From the NCBI RefSeq assembly GCF_018739885.1, contig NZ_JADOES010000019.1:1-64000 (forward strand): a stretch of 64,000 nucleotides of DNA. The letters run 5' to 3'. This stretch comes from Leptothoe spongobia TAU-MAC 1115. GTDB taxonomy: Bacteria; Cyanobacteriota; Cyanobacteriia; Phormidesmidales; Phormidesmidaceae. Positions 1 to 9,063 of the stretch are shown in pieces; the first letter of the stretch is position 1; every line of letters starts with the position of its first letter. The notes below the pieces were generated by a model. It ran no database searches. It was given only the letters and a program-made list of their open reading frames with translations, and was not told where the DNA came from. Made by a program: the position numbers and the translations under genes.

Positions 1-16
1 CCATTCGTATCACTTC

Positions 17-286
17 ATGTCTTTGCTATCTTGTCAATGCGTAAGTCCTAAAGACCATCCATTATTCTTCCTGACAACATTATTTGCCAATCTACCATTT
101 ATCCAAAAGTCATTGGGCACTTTTCATTTTCAATGTGATCAGCTGAAATCGTCATTACAGGGCTCATCTATTCATTGTGCTGAGGTTGGAGACGAGCTCT
201 TGCAGCTTTACTTTAAGGCTTTGGTAGCACAGAATCTGTTGTCTGCTAGTTCTCCTGTTGTGGAGCACTTACCTATGGCTGTATAG
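17..286 (+). CDS. Possible partial hypothetical protein at window edge
   Basis: The reading frame is open from the left edge of the window (codons before the ATG are sense), so this may be the C-terminal part of a longer gene. The 89 visible residues show no domain I recognise: a short hydrophobic stretch near the N-terminus, several Cys, and no charged periodicity. No clear ribosome binding site precedes the ATG. It could equally be non-coding. A stem-loop follows 8 nt after the stop, which slightly favours a real gene end. Confidence 0.25.
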   Translation: MSLLSCQCVSPKDHPLFFLTTLFANLPFIQKSLGTFHFQCDQLKSSLQGSSIHCAEVGDELLQLYFKALVAQNLLSASSPVVEHLPMAV

Positions 287-293
287 ATGAGAA

Positions 294-330
294 AAGGGGG
301 TGTCGAATTAACCTAACTCGACACCCCCTT
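294..330. terminator. 13-bp perfect stem-loop, possible terminator
   Basis: The arms are AAGGGGGTGTCGA (294-306) and TCGACACCCCCTT (318-330), with an 11-nt loop. The plus strand continues CTAAAAAAA, so it lacks a U-tract; read on the minus strand the stem is followed by TTTT. It may end the gene to its left or simply be a palindromic repeat. Confidence 0.5.
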
Positions 331-451
331 CTAAAAAAATGTTCTTGTGTCGCTATGTCGCTGCGCGAACCTGAGCTTCATTCTTTAATTTATACGGAGT
401 TTTCCTGGATAATATGCTGAGTATGAAAGCTATATTGCCTTGTTCAGTTAA

Positions 452-1300
<849 letters not shown>

Positions 1301-1483
1301 GTAAACTCTATGGGGCTACACGTCATGGGCGAACACAATGGAGTAATAAATCAGTCCACTGAATACAGGCTCGGGCTTCTGTTCCAGTAGATTTGAGAAA
1401 AAACAGAGCCGAGATTCGTCTAGTGCTACTTCTGCCCAGTAAGCGCCCTAGACAATACGGTACAGATAAATCGGAGCAATAGG

Positions 1484-1798
1484 ATGGATCAGGCTAAAAG
1501 AGAACGTTTGGAATCTAAAGGGTGGAAAATTGGAACAGTTTCAGACTTTCTAAAGTTAACACCCGAGGAGACTATTCTTGTTGAAATTAAGTTAGCACTC
1601 AGCCAAGGCTTGAAGGAGCGTCTTCAAAAGCTGATGACTCAAAGTACGCTTGCTTCTAAAATCAGCTCCAGCCAACCTCGGATTGCCAAAGCTGAAAATG
1701 GTGATGCTTCGGTCTCTATTGAATTATTGCTCCGGGCGATATTGGCAACCGGTGCAACACCGCAAGATATTGGAAAGATTATTGCTAGTGTGGGGTAA
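1484..1798 (+). CDS. HTH (XRE/HigA-like) DNA-binding protein
   Basis: This 104-aa protein has a helix-turn-helix segment in its C-terminal half: QSTLASKISSSQPRIAKAENG (split here as helix 2, turn, recognition helix), followed by SIELLLRAILATGA, the usual XRE helix 4-5 pattern. The N-terminal ETILVEIKLALSQGLKERL resembles HigA-type or phage-like antitoxins that act beside RelE/HigB toxins. No toxin gene lies directly upstream (1301-1483 shows none), so it is an orphan. It lies convergent with the Shedu gene, 47 bp away, and could regulate its own promoter or defence genes. That role is inference. Confidence 0.75.
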   Translation: MDQAKRERLESKGWKIGTVSDFLKLTPEETILVEIKLALSQGLKERLQKLMTQSTLASKISSSQPRIAKAENGDASVSIELLLRAILATGATPQDIGKIIASVG

Positions 1799-1845
1799 GC
1801 GGCTAAAGCTCTGAGTAATGCGTTAAGAAAGCATTTTACAATAGG

Positions 1846-3048
1846 CTAACAATTAGTATTACGGATGTGACGCCAATGGTCAATTATCCGTTCTAGTCGG
1901 TTCAATAGGTCATCATACGTAATGATGTCTACAAGGTTTTTGTACTTCCTACGAATTACCTCAAAATCAAGTAACTGCGTATTCGAAAGGTTATGACTTC
2001 GGCCAGCAATGACAATTCCGCTCGGATTAGTGATTTTGATTTTCATTCCTGTAGGAAGTTCGGCAGCATATCGCTGAGTGAGAGTACGTTCGCCATCAGA
2101 GCCCCATCTATTTAGAAAGAATATATATTTTTCAAGTTGCATAATGCTTCCCGACAACTCCCGCAGAGGAACATGGTTATCTCTATATGTACCAGGCGTT
2201 ACGATTGCACTATCGGATGGTTTCTTTATTTCAATCAAGTCAATGGTCCCTGAAGCATCAACAAGCAAGAAGTCTACACGTCTTATAGTCTTTGAGAATG
2301 GATCGCGTATGGGAGGCTCTCGAAATACCCTTACATATTTGGGGTAGAGGAGTTGAAGAATATCAACAATTTCCTCTTGCCAGCGATTCTCAGAAGGGGT
2401 TTCTTCAGCATTAAGCATATCTTTCAGTTTGCAATATGTTGCCTCAAATTTATGCTGTTCAAACTCAGCGACATCAGGTAACAACAAGTCCACATGACGA
2501 TCACCTCGAAGATTTCGTACTCTGTGGAATTTTTGCAAGTAGTCTTTTTTGGGGTTTAGATATTCACTTAATATACTAGAAATCCTTGCTTGTGCATATC
2601 TTGTAACTTCAGTTGAGGTTGGGAAATGAGATAGCAATTCTTCAAAGCCTTCTGTAGGAATAGCTGCATGATGTGACCCACCAACATATATGTCATCGGA
2701 TGAGAGTTTGTCTATTCGGCCAAAAATTGAAATATCTCGCTCTGCAAGAAATATCTTTCGCGAGAACCTTAGATCTTTGTGCAGATATAGAGAGTTTTCG
2801 AGATTAAGTATTCGCTTTTTAACCTGGTAGTATTCACCGCGCAATTCCGCCAAGATAAACTCCACTGGCTCAAATTCTAAGTCAGGCTCCTCACTTTTAG
2901 CTGAGATGAGGTCCTCTGACTTGAATAGAAACCGTTTGGCAATTCGAACTTCTCCTGCAGACTGTAAATTTTTATATATCCACGATTCTCCCCTAAGGTT
3001 AGGAGTATACGAAAGAATTAGACGATTTTCACGCTTGATAAATTCCAA
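1846..3048 (-). CDS. sduA: Shedu-family (SduA, DUF4263) anti-phage nuclease
   Basis: The 400-aa protein carries the Shedu/DUF4263 nuclease core in its C-terminal half. NRWQEEIVDILQLLYPKYV (from residue 221) leads into RRVDFLLVD with Asp259 and then LIEIKKP with Glu273 and Lys275, the D...ExK signature of PD-(D/E)XK nucleases. Shedu is a single-protein anti-phage defence whose N-terminal part varies and controls the C-terminal nuclease. Here the N-terminal ~200 residues are predicted mixed alpha/beta and probably serve as sensor. The codon use looks more AT-rich than that of neighbouring core genes, which fits transfer. The start at 3048 is an ATG after an AT-rich leader. The neighbouring HTH gene is convergent. 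Family assignment is by motif recognition only. Confidence 0.82.
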   Translation of the reverse strand: MEFIKRENRLILSYTPNLRGESWIYKNLQSAGEVRIAKRFLFKSEDLISAKSEEPDLEFEPVEFILAELRGEYYQVKKRILNLENSLYLHKDLRFSRKIFLAERDISIFGRIDKLSSDDIYVGGSHHAAIPTEGFEELLSHFPTSTEVTRYAQARISSILSEYLNPKKDYLQKFHRVRNLRGDRHVDLLLPDVAEFEQHKFEATYCKLKDMLNAEETPSENRWQEEIVDILQLLYPKYVRVFREPPIRDPFSKTIRRVDFLLVDASGTIDLIEIKKPSDSAIVTPGTYRDNHVPLRELSGSIMQLEKYIFFLNRWGSDGERTLTQRYAAELPTGMKIKITNPSGIVIAGRSHNLSNTQLLDFEVIRRKYKNLVDIITYDDLLNRLERIIDHWRHIRNTNC

Positions 3049-3217
3049 TGGTTAATTCGTTAGTTAAATTAAAGATATAGCTATTGCGTATATAAAAATT
3101 TTCTGGATTATCTTTTCACTTCAGGAGCCATACAGATATTTTAGGTTAACGTTGCTTTTGAGACTTTGATATGGCTTGACGAAAGCCTGGTAACCGTTCT
3201 AAAGTTACCCAATGCTG

Positions 3218-3420
3218 CTAGTGCAGCTGTTCCACTAGAACCTAATAACTTGGCACCATCGGCAGGTGTGGCGACACCTAACCGATGGCTACCCACGGAT
3301 TAACACGCAATCCACGGGATTGGGATATTATGCCCTACCCCCTGCGATTTGCAATACATCGTGGGGGCTAGGGAATTAGGTTCTGGCTTTCCTTAACCCT
3401 TCTGATGGAGAACCAGAACC
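3218..3420 (+). ncRNA. Candidate structured cis-regulatory RNA leader (riboswitch-like)
   Basis: A 10-bp perfect closing helix pairs AGAACCTAAT (3237-3246) with ATTAGGTTCT (3375-3384). Inside it are three hairpins. A: 3256-3262 with 3282-3288, plus 3264-3269 with 3274-3279, closed by a GGCG tetraloop. B: 3297-3301 with 3309-3313, plus 3292-3294 with 3316-3318. C: CCCTA/TAGGG (3333-3337, 3369-3373), CCCCC/GGGGG (3338-3342, 3363-3367) and CGAT/ATCG (3345-3348, 3358-3361). An upstream hairpin, CTAGTG/CACTAG (3218-3223, 3233-3238), overlaps the closing helix by two bases. The 3' strand can instead form GGTTCTGG (3379-3386) with CCAGAACC (3413-3420), which abuts the ATG and spans the GGAG at 3407-3410. 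I do not recognise a known riboswitch class. Regulation is inferred from these mutually exclusive pairings. Confidence 0.6.
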
Positions 3421-3660
3421 ATGTTTCAAGACCCAACTCAGGGCGCGATCGCGCCCACCCATTCACCTGCTCCGCTACCAGAACACAACTACGAATACGG
3501 ACGACATATGCTATTTGGCACCCTGAGCTTTGTGCAGATCACCATTAAGCTACTGCACAAACTCAACTACGCTGAGCCCAACGACTGGAGCCGTCCGCTA
3601 CCCACCGGACAGCCCAATGAAGTCATGGCAATTTTGACCAAGAAGGTAAGAATCGACTAA
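3421..3660 (+). CDS. Small conserved cyanobacterial protein, unknown function
   Basis: The 79-aa product has a Pro-rich N-terminus followed by a more conserved-looking block, LSFVQITIKLLHKLNYAEP, then NDWSRPLP and TGQPNEVMAIL. I recognise the block as a small cyanobacterial family but know no function. A decayed relative with the same block (IIKHLHKLGFADPNAWS) is at 39250-39472, which supports that it is a real gene. GGAG at 3407-3410 is a plausible ribosome binding site. The start may be this ATG or an internal ATG at codon 30 (HMLFGTLS). It is preceded by a structured leader and followed by a HIP1-centred palindrome, so it looks monocistronic. Confidence 0.7.
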   Translation: MFQDPTQGAIAPTHSPAPLPEHNYEYGRHMLFGTLSFVQITIKLLHKLNYAEPNDWSRPLPTGQPNEVMAILTKKVRID

Positions 3661-3685
3661 GGCTGAGGCGTACGGTTGTGCTGCT

Positions 3686-3711
3686 TGCAGGTGTGCGATC
3701 GCACACCTGCA
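3686..3711. terminator. 26-bp perfect palindrome centred on a HIP1 octamer
   Basis: The sequence reads TGCAGGTGTGCGA and its exact reverse complement, with GCGATCGC at the centre. It lies 26 nt after the stop of the small gene at 3421-3660. As RNA it could form a near loopless hairpin ending the transcript, but there is no T-run. A protein-binding palindrome or recombination site is equally possible. Confidence 0.45.
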
Positions 3712-3772
3712 GCAAACTAAAATATAGCAGCAGGGTATCAACTTAATGCGGGACGTTTTCTGGAAGATAGTC

Positions 3773-3817
3773 GTTGGTAGTTAGTCGTGAAACTTCAGTC
3801 AGGGACTAACTGCCAAC
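3773..3817. repeat. Imperfect 14-bp inverted repeat in intergenic DNA
   Basis: GTTGGTAGTTAGTC (3773-3786) pairs with GACTAACTGCCAAC (3804-3817) with one mismatch, followed by a similar ACGAACCACTAAC tail. This is the kind of TAGT/TTGGT-rich filler repeat common between cyanobacterial genes. The rest of 3661-3991 shows no gene. Confidence 0.4.
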
Positions 3818-3991
3818 CACGAACCACTAACTTCCTTACCTGATAAGAATTTCCCGTTTACGCGGATACCCTAGTAGGACACAATATGACAGCAGCAATT
3901 ATTAAGTGCTTATGCAAAATTAATTGCAAACTCTTCTCCAAAACCTGCCAGTCCCACGCCCGGTTCAAACCCTAGGTGCAAGATATAAGCA

Positions 3992-4594
3992 TCAACTTTT
4001 ACTAGGCGCAATATCTAGCAGCATTAGTGAGCCCAGGCTCGCACTGGCCCTGACATGATCATTCCTTTCTACAAGTTCTTCTGGGGCGTCAGGGGCACAG
4101 GCAGAGATCAGCGAGAGATGCACTTTCCAGGCTGCGGCTTGGCGACGCAGCAGTAGGGTATAAAGCCTAAGGTAAGTATGCGGCAGCTGGACTAGCCCCT
4201 GATAGAGCTGTAGCTCATCTACAGCGAGTTGCATTTGTAGCTCTGGACTGATTGGTTGCGATCGCCATTCCACTAACCGAGGCGAGGGAGTCGATAGCTG
4301 CATCAGGTGAATGCTGGGTAGCCCTGTGAGCTGAATGAAGGCATTAACCCAGTTACTCAGGTCATGGTCGGCATTCGCCCGGGACATATAGCTCACCGTG
4401 AGCAGCTCTCCAGGCTGCGGTCCAGAATAAATATGCTCTTGCTCGATGGAGGTTTCATTCAGTTGGGGAGATAAGGACCAGTGACGGCAGACCGGCAAAC
4501 GATACTTCAGTCTGGAGCAAGTGACGACTTTAGTCGGCCAGTCTTCCAGAGTGACAGACTGCATCCAGATGGGTCTAGTTTCAGGCTTGAGCAT
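3992..4594 (-). CDS. Hypothetical protein, unknown function
   Basis: The 200-aa protein has no signal peptide and no membrane segment. It has a WSLSPQLNETSIEQEHIYSG-like region followed by GELLTVSYMSRA, then a Leu-rich helical C-terminal half ending in ASLGSLMLLDIAP. I do not recognise the family. It is the third gene of a same-strand run after the DUF4157-calpain gene and the secreted 169-aa gene, 59 nt from the latter, so it may be cotranscribed with them. The start ATG at 4594 is the only good one; the next in-frame ATG would remove the first conserved-looking Trp. Confidence 0.6.
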   Translation of the reverse strand: MLKPETRPIWMQSVTLEDWPTKVVTCSRLKYRLPVCRHWSLSPQLNETSIEQEHIYSGPQPGELLTVSYMSRANADHDLSNWVNAFIQLTGLPSIHLMQLSTPSPRLVEWRSQPISPELQMQLAVDELQLYQGLVQLPHTYLRLYTLLLRRQAAAWKVHLSLISACAPDAPEELVERNDHVRASASLGSLMLLDIAPSKS

Positions 4595-4653
4595 GGGTTT
4601 GGAGAGAGTTTATAATTTTAGCCTTGTGTTCTTATATCAAAATGCTTAACGAT

Positions 4654-5163
4654 CTACTCTACAGGCTCCCAACCATTGGGTTCGAGTAGAGTTAGCTGCC
4701 CTTGCTCAACCGTTAAAAAGAGTCGAACGGTGGTTTTAGATTTGAGTGAGCGGTATTGCCCGGAGGGACCGGCCCAGCCAGTGGGACGTTGGCCAGATTG
4801 CCAATAGTAAACATCAATTTGGCTAGCTGGGGCTGGCAAAACGTCAGGTAGTGGAAAACTGATCAGTGGGGCAGTGTTGGGAGAAATCGCAGCCTTTTCA
4901 ACCGTCTCGACAGTGACCACGGCATGATATTGGTGGTTACTACCTATATCGATTGGGACTTCTTCCGTAGATACCTGCTGGATGGCACCAGTCACCACAA
5001 AAAGAGAATTATCTCGTAACTCAGTATTCGCCTGGGGCGGTAGGGCGGCCTGGGCAGGTGCTGCCGTCAGCAAGACGATGCCGACTAGACTGACCAACAT
5101 GGCGATCACTATGCCAATAATTAGGCCAATAACATTGGGTAGTGCCAGGGTTGCAAGCATCAT
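4654..5163 (-). CDS. Secreted/periplasmic protein, possible immunity or inhibitor partner of the calpain gene
   Basis: The 169-aa product starts with a long hydrophobic segment (about residues 5-35, rich in Ile, Leu, Val and Ala) ending in APAQA-ALP, a good signal peptidase I site. The mature part is predicted mostly beta: NSLFVVTGAIQQVSTEEV, YHAVVTVETVEKA, IDVYYWQSG, TTVRLFLTVEQG. I know no family name. Its start is 7 nt after the stop of the DUF4157-calpain gene, so the two are almost certainly translated from one mRNA. A role as immunity or inhibitor protein rests only on this tight coupling and on export. It could instead be an unrelated envelope protein. Confidence 0.65.
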   Translation of the reverse strand: MMLATLALPNVIGLIIGIVIAMLVSLVGIVLLTAAPAQAALPPQANTELRDNSLFVVTGAIQQVSTEEVPIDIGSNHQYHAVVTVETVEKAAISPNTAPLISFPLPDVLPAPASQIDVYYWQSGQRPTGWAGPSGQYRSLKSKTTVRLFLTVEQGQLTLLEPNGWEPVE

Positions 5164-5170
5164 TTAACTC

Positions 5171-7795
5171 CTAATCCGTGGGAATCTTCGCGCCGATGCT
5201 CAGACCGTCGAAATATTTCGTCACTTCGCTCAGCTCGATCCAAAAGACACCTGCATTTCTATTTGATTTTGTCTTAACAGGTACATTCCCATCATTATCA
5301 ATATTTTGATAGTCATATTGATATTCGCGTCCATATGATCCCCAAGGATTGCGCAGCTGCATCAAACGATACTTGCCATCTTCTTTTCCGAGTGCCGGGG
5401 CGCTGATATCGTCACTAGTACAGGTTTGCAATACTGAGTAGGCATGTCTGCCTGCAAGGCCGCCTTTTTTCTGCTCGCCAGCAGCACCGTTAAAGCCTGA
5501 TTGAGTAGCTTCTATGTATTTATGGGTGCTCATTGTAACGGGTTGTCCTGCCTTTAATGCCACCTGAATGTTGGTGAACAATCCTGTTTGAAACTCAGTA
5601 TACTGACCTTTGCCAAGCTTACCTGGCAAATACTTGGCAAGTGCTTTGAGAACAACCTCTTTTTTCCCATTCTCTTCTTGTGAGCCTTGCTTAAAGGCCT
5701 TATCGACTTCTTCTAACGTTACCTGGACAGCAACGTCACCGCCCAGATTCTGACGTGTGCTCTCTTTTAAGAACAGCATTCCTTGAACGGCTGCAAACGT
5801 ATTACCACTGGTGGAAAGACCATTTTTTTCAAATACTTCACCAATCTTGGCTAAGGTTTCGCCCGCTGGGTCATTGTCACTGCGCTGATTGAGTGAGGTA
5901 TGTTCTGAAGCTTCACCTAAGAGTACTTCAAAGGCATGACTAGACAAGCCTCCAGCAATATCATCGTAGGATGGGCTTTGACTTTGATTATCCTCTTCTA
6001 AGGTGCCAGCAAAACCGCCTGCTACATAAGCTTTTTGCATCATCTTCACCCATAGTTGCCCCTGGTTATAAAGTTTTTGACCACTCTGACTCTGAGGAAT
6101 TGATTTTTCGACTTTAATGTATTGGGGAGTGAATGTTTTTTCGCCATTGCCTCCTGACTGGACCTGGAACAAGCGCACAGCTACCGCGTCCTCTTGGTCA
6201 CGCATAATCTTTTTGAAATACTGAGGTCGCGTAGTGGCAATACTCATCAGAGCTGCTTGGAAGTAGCAATCACCCAAATTTGTTTGTTTGACATCATTGG
6301 GGTCAGGATCGCGACCATCGGGGAACAGTTCAACATCGACTTTTTTGTATCTTTCAGATTCTGTTTTAATTTCAGTGAGATCCGTTTTCGCAACCCAGCA
6401 AATGTGCTGATTAAATCGTCCCTGCAGAAGTTTGACTGCCACATGGTTAGGGAAATTCTGTTGACCTTGAACGGGGTTAATGATGTGGACCTGGACATCT
6501 GCTTGAATCCCAAGATTCTCTCGCGTCATTGGGAAGAATGCTTGCGTTCCTCCAGGGACAAAATGTAGGGCTGATTGAGTTTCCTTGATCTTATGGTGGG
6601 CCTCATCCTGCTGCCTGAGTTTAGGATCGTCTTGCAAAGGTGCATCTTCAAACGCTTGTTCTGTTTGAATTTGAGTCTCGATTATCGTCAGCTGCTCCTG
6701 AATATGGTTGAGGAGCTCAACCACACTTTGCTTGAGCTCCTGCATGCTTGCCCGCTTGTTATTTCTTCTTTCTCGTTTCGTTTTATTACTAAAGAATGTA
6801 TTTTCCTTCTCAGGATGAGCGGTTAGCCAGGTATCAATTGAACGACTAATTCCATCTAAATCGTCTATGCGTCTCCTAAATTTAGATTTTTTAACTTCAT
6901 CAGGATTATCGAGATTCAAGGGTTCGTAGCTAAGGCTGTGGGTATTGTAACTGTCGACAGCGGTGACAATATTGTTAAATGCAGTTCCAGTACTGTTACC
7001 TGTAGGAGCTGTTAATGAATCATTTTCTGTCACCCGTTGAATAATGCCTGTTGCTAGGGGGCTGACCTGTTCTGGTTTGCGCTGAGGCTGCTGCTGAATT
7101 TGCTGAGTTGCGCCCTGTTGCAGTGTATGGGTGACTTCATGGGCAATCAGTTCCTGACCATTGCGACTGCTGGGGTTGTATTCTCCTTGTTTGAAGTAAA
7201 TATCTGCCCCGGTGGTAAAGGCTTTGGCCTGAATAGACTGGCTCAGCTGATTTGCTTGACTGTCGGTGTGCACGCGCACGTTGCTCAAGTTAGCGCCCAT
7301 GGCCGATTCCATCTGACTCTGCAACTGGGGCTGTAGGGGACTACCACCGCCTCGGGTGTGGTTGAGCTGCGATTCAAAATCACTGCTGGCTTCACCAGAG
7401 ACAATGCCGCCTTGACGCTGGACGGGAACCTGTAGCAGAGGATCGGGTACAAGGCGAGTTGTGCTACTCAGTGGCGATCTCTGAATGGGATTGCCTGGCG
7501 GTGCAGAGGGGGGTGTAGGGACTGGTGTCAGGGGACCTGCATTAATGTGGTCTACGACCTGATGAGCCACGGCGTCGGCTTCTTTTTCTAGTGGATCGTT
7601 GGGCGTGCCAATCGTCACCTTGGGCTGAACAATATCGATATCAGCAAAGCTAAAGCTGAGCGACTGGGGAGTCTGTCCGTCTAACTGAGTGGGTTCGGTG
7701 GCTGGTTGCGACGCAAAGGGGCGAGTTTGTAGAGCGTTTTGCAATTGAGGCGCTGTGCCTTTTTGCGGATCTGGGAACCGATGGGAGGTTTTCAT
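5171..7795 (-). CDS. DUF4157 (eCIS core) protein with C-terminal calpain-like cysteine protease
   Basis: The 874-aa protein has three parts. (1) A disordered Pro/Gln-rich leader contains QPKVTIGTPNDPLEKEADAVA-type sequence (about 57-77), the motif often seen in cargo of extracellular contractile injection systems. (2) A DUF4157 domain (about 140-230) carries the zinc-protease-like HEVTH at 219-223 followed by TLQQG. (3) After a charged helical linker (about 300-410) comes a calpain (peptidase family C2) domain with Cys510 in NLGDCYF, His784 in GRHAYSVL and Asn816 in LRNPWGSYG. All three triad residues are present, so the protease is probably active after release. There is no signal peptide. 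No eCIS tube, sheath or baseplate genes are in this window. The next gene, 7 nt downstream, encodes a secreted protein. The start is an ATG matching the usual N-terminal style of DUF4157 proteins. Confidence 0.88.
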   Translation of the reverse strand: MKTSHRFPDPQKGTAPQLQNALQTRPFASQPATEPTQLDGQTPQSLSFSFADIDIVQPKVTIGTPNDPLEKEADAVAHQVVDHINAGPLTPVPTPPSAPPGNPIQRSPLSSTTRLVPDPLLQVPVQRQGGIVSGEASSDFESQLNHTRGGGSPLQPQLQSQMESAMGANLSNVRVHTDSQANQLSQSIQAKAFTTGADIYFKQGEYNPSSRNGQELIAHEVTHTLQQGATQQIQQQPQRKPEQVSPLATGIIQRVTENDSLTAPTGNSTGTAFNNIVTAVDSYNTHSLSYEPLNLDNPDEVKKSKFRRRIDDLDGISRSIDTWLTAHPEKENTFFSNKTKRERRNNKRASMQELKQSVVELLNHIQEQLTIIETQIQTEQAFEDAPLQDDPKLRQQDEAHHKIKETQSALHFVPGGTQAFFPMTRENLGIQADVQVHIINPVQGQQNFPNHVAVKLLQGRFNQHICWVAKTDLTEIKTESERYKKVDVELFPDGRDPDPNDVKQTNLGDCYFQAALMSIATTRPQYFKKIMRDQEDAVAVRLFQVQSGGNGEKTFTPQYIKVEKSIPQSQSGQKLYNQGQLWVKMMQKAYVAGGFAGTLEEDNQSQSPSYDDIAGGLSSHAFEVLLGEASEHTSLNQRSDNDPAGETLAKIGEVFEKNGLSTSGNTFAAVQGMLFLKESTRQNLGGDVAVQVTLEEVDKAFKQGSQEENGKKEVVLKALAKYLPGKLGKGQYTEFQTGLFTNIQVALKAGQPVTMSTHKYIEATQSGFNGAAGEQKKGGLAGRHAYSVLQTCTSDDISAPALGKEDGKYRLMQLRNPWGSYGREYQYDYQNIDNDGNVPVKTKSNRNAGVFWIELSEVTKYFDGLSIGAKIPTD

Positions 7796-8031
7796 AGTTA
7801 GCTGCCTTTAGCCTGTACCTATCACCACGTCTGATTCTGAATTCTGATATGGATAGCTACGCTAGGATGCACAGCTCAACAGATCAACTAACTGCAGTTG
7901 ATGATATTTCTGCCTGCGGTTAACGGATATTCGGTTGGAATTAGTGGCAGCTTTGTATAAGTTGCTGTGGTTTCGAATCGATCAGAAATCAATCAATCAT
8001 TAGTCAGCGATACACTTGTTGGTCCACTACG

Positions 8032-8385
8032 CTAGAGGTTTATTCCGTAGTAGTTTCGAACATCCTGGCGTAGCAAAAATATCACCATTGGGATGCCAAA
8101 GAAAATGTATGCCGAGGGAATGTATAGAATAGTGATGATAAGCGCGATAATGTAAATCGCCTTATTGGGTTTATGCAGGATGCAGGCAAAAATAATTGTC
8201 GCCAGGCCTAGCAAAACGCAAAAAATCCCAAAACCATAGAAAAAGACAGCGGGTAGTTCCGCCTCCCTGAGTGCTGATTCAAACATGGGTAGAGCAAAGC
8301 AACCTGCGCCTAAGCCAAGGTATACCAATCCACTGAGGATCAGTGGAATACGCATCAGCGAAAAAGGGATATTGGGATTAGCCAT
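8032..8385 (-). CDS. Small integral membrane protein, unknown function
   Basis: The 117-aa product has four hydrophobic segments (about residues 9-30, 44-66, 73-90 and 92-108) with short polar loops and a final RQDVRNYYG tail. It looks like a four-helix inner or thylakoid membrane protein. I do not recognise a specific family. It is monocistronic: upstream is the divergent Uma2 gene and downstream is 236 bp of non-coding DNA before the DUF4157 gene start. The ATG at 8385 gives a typical N-terminus (MANPNIPFS). Confidence 0.65.
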   Translation of the reverse strand: MANPNIPFSLMRIPLILSGLVYLGLGAGCFALPMFESALREAELPAVFFYGFGIFCVLLGLATIIFACILHKPNKAIYIIALIITILYIPSAYIFFGIPMVIFLLRQDVRNYYGINL

Positions 8386-8487
8386 GGCTTCTTTTAGCGA
8401 TGTAGGTATATATCAAAAATCGGAATCATGCTCTATCTTAACTATCGCTAAAATTAGATAATTAGGAATGCCTTGGGGCCATTGCTT

Positions 8488-9063
8488 ATGACACCCCTTA
8501 CCTTGACCCTCAATCCCATTGTGCCGTTGACCCGCGAACAGTTTTATCAGCTGTGCCAGGTCAATCGCGATATCCGTATGGAGCGAAGCAATACAGGAGA
8601 CTTAATTTTGATACCACCAACCGGATGGGGCACGGGCAAACGTAATGCGGACCTGACGACGGAACTCAATATTTGGAATCGTCAGACAAAGCTTGGCATC
8701 GTCTTTGACTCTTCTACAGGATTTTCATTGCCCAATGGCTCCGATCGTTCACCTGATGCCGCTTGGGTACAAAAAACACGCATCGAAGCCCTGGCCCCTG
8801 ACCCAGCTAGGTTTTTACCCTTAGCCCCCGACTTTGTCATTGAACTGCGGTCAGCAACGGATAAACTAGTGCCGCTACAACACAAAATGGCAGAGTATCA
8901 GGACTGTGGTGTGCGTTTGGGTTGGCTGATTGATCCCCAGAATAAACAGGTAGAGATTTATCGTGGGGGACAATCACCAGAGTGTTTGAGTCATCCTAAA
9001 CAGTTATCGGGTGAAGAGGTACTCCCTGGCTTTGTTCTGAAATTAGTGGATATTTGGGATTAA
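8488..9063 (+). CDS. Uma2 family (DUF820) PD-(D/E)XK-like protein
   Basis: The 191-aa protein shows the Uma2 pattern: MERSNTGDLILIPPTG, then TTELNIWNRQTKLGIVFDSS, GFSLPNGSDRSPDAAWV, FVIELRSATDKL and MAEYQDCGVRLGWLIDP. The Asp of SPDAAWV and the FVIELRS Glu correspond to the restriction-endonuclease-like core; the usual ExK lysine is replaced by Arg, so catalysis is doubtful. I chose the ATG at 8488 over an upstream in-frame TTG (8473) because the paralogue at 11751-12326 starts at the equivalent point. Function in cells is not established; these proteins multiply greatly in cyanobacteria. Confidence 0.85.
   Translation: MTPLTLTLNPIVPLTREQFYQLCQVNRDIRMERSNTGDLILIPPTGWGTGKRNADLTTELNIWNRQTKLGIVFDSSTGFSLPNGSDRSPDAAWVQKTRIEALAPDPARFLPLAPDFVIELRSATDKLVPLQHKMAEYQDCGVRLGWLIDPQNKQVEIYRGGQSPECLSHPKQLSGEEVLPGFVLKLVDIWD

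Noticed and set aside
3237..3420. Cobalamin, TPP, glutamine or c-di-GMP riboswitch
   Set aside because: None of the consensus words I know for these classes are visible in the hairpins or junctions, and the downstream gene is not in those pathways. I keep it as unclassified.
6194..6826. Plus-strand open frames inside the DUF4157-calpain gene
   Set aside because: They are antisense to a clear multi-domain protein and show no domains or start signals.
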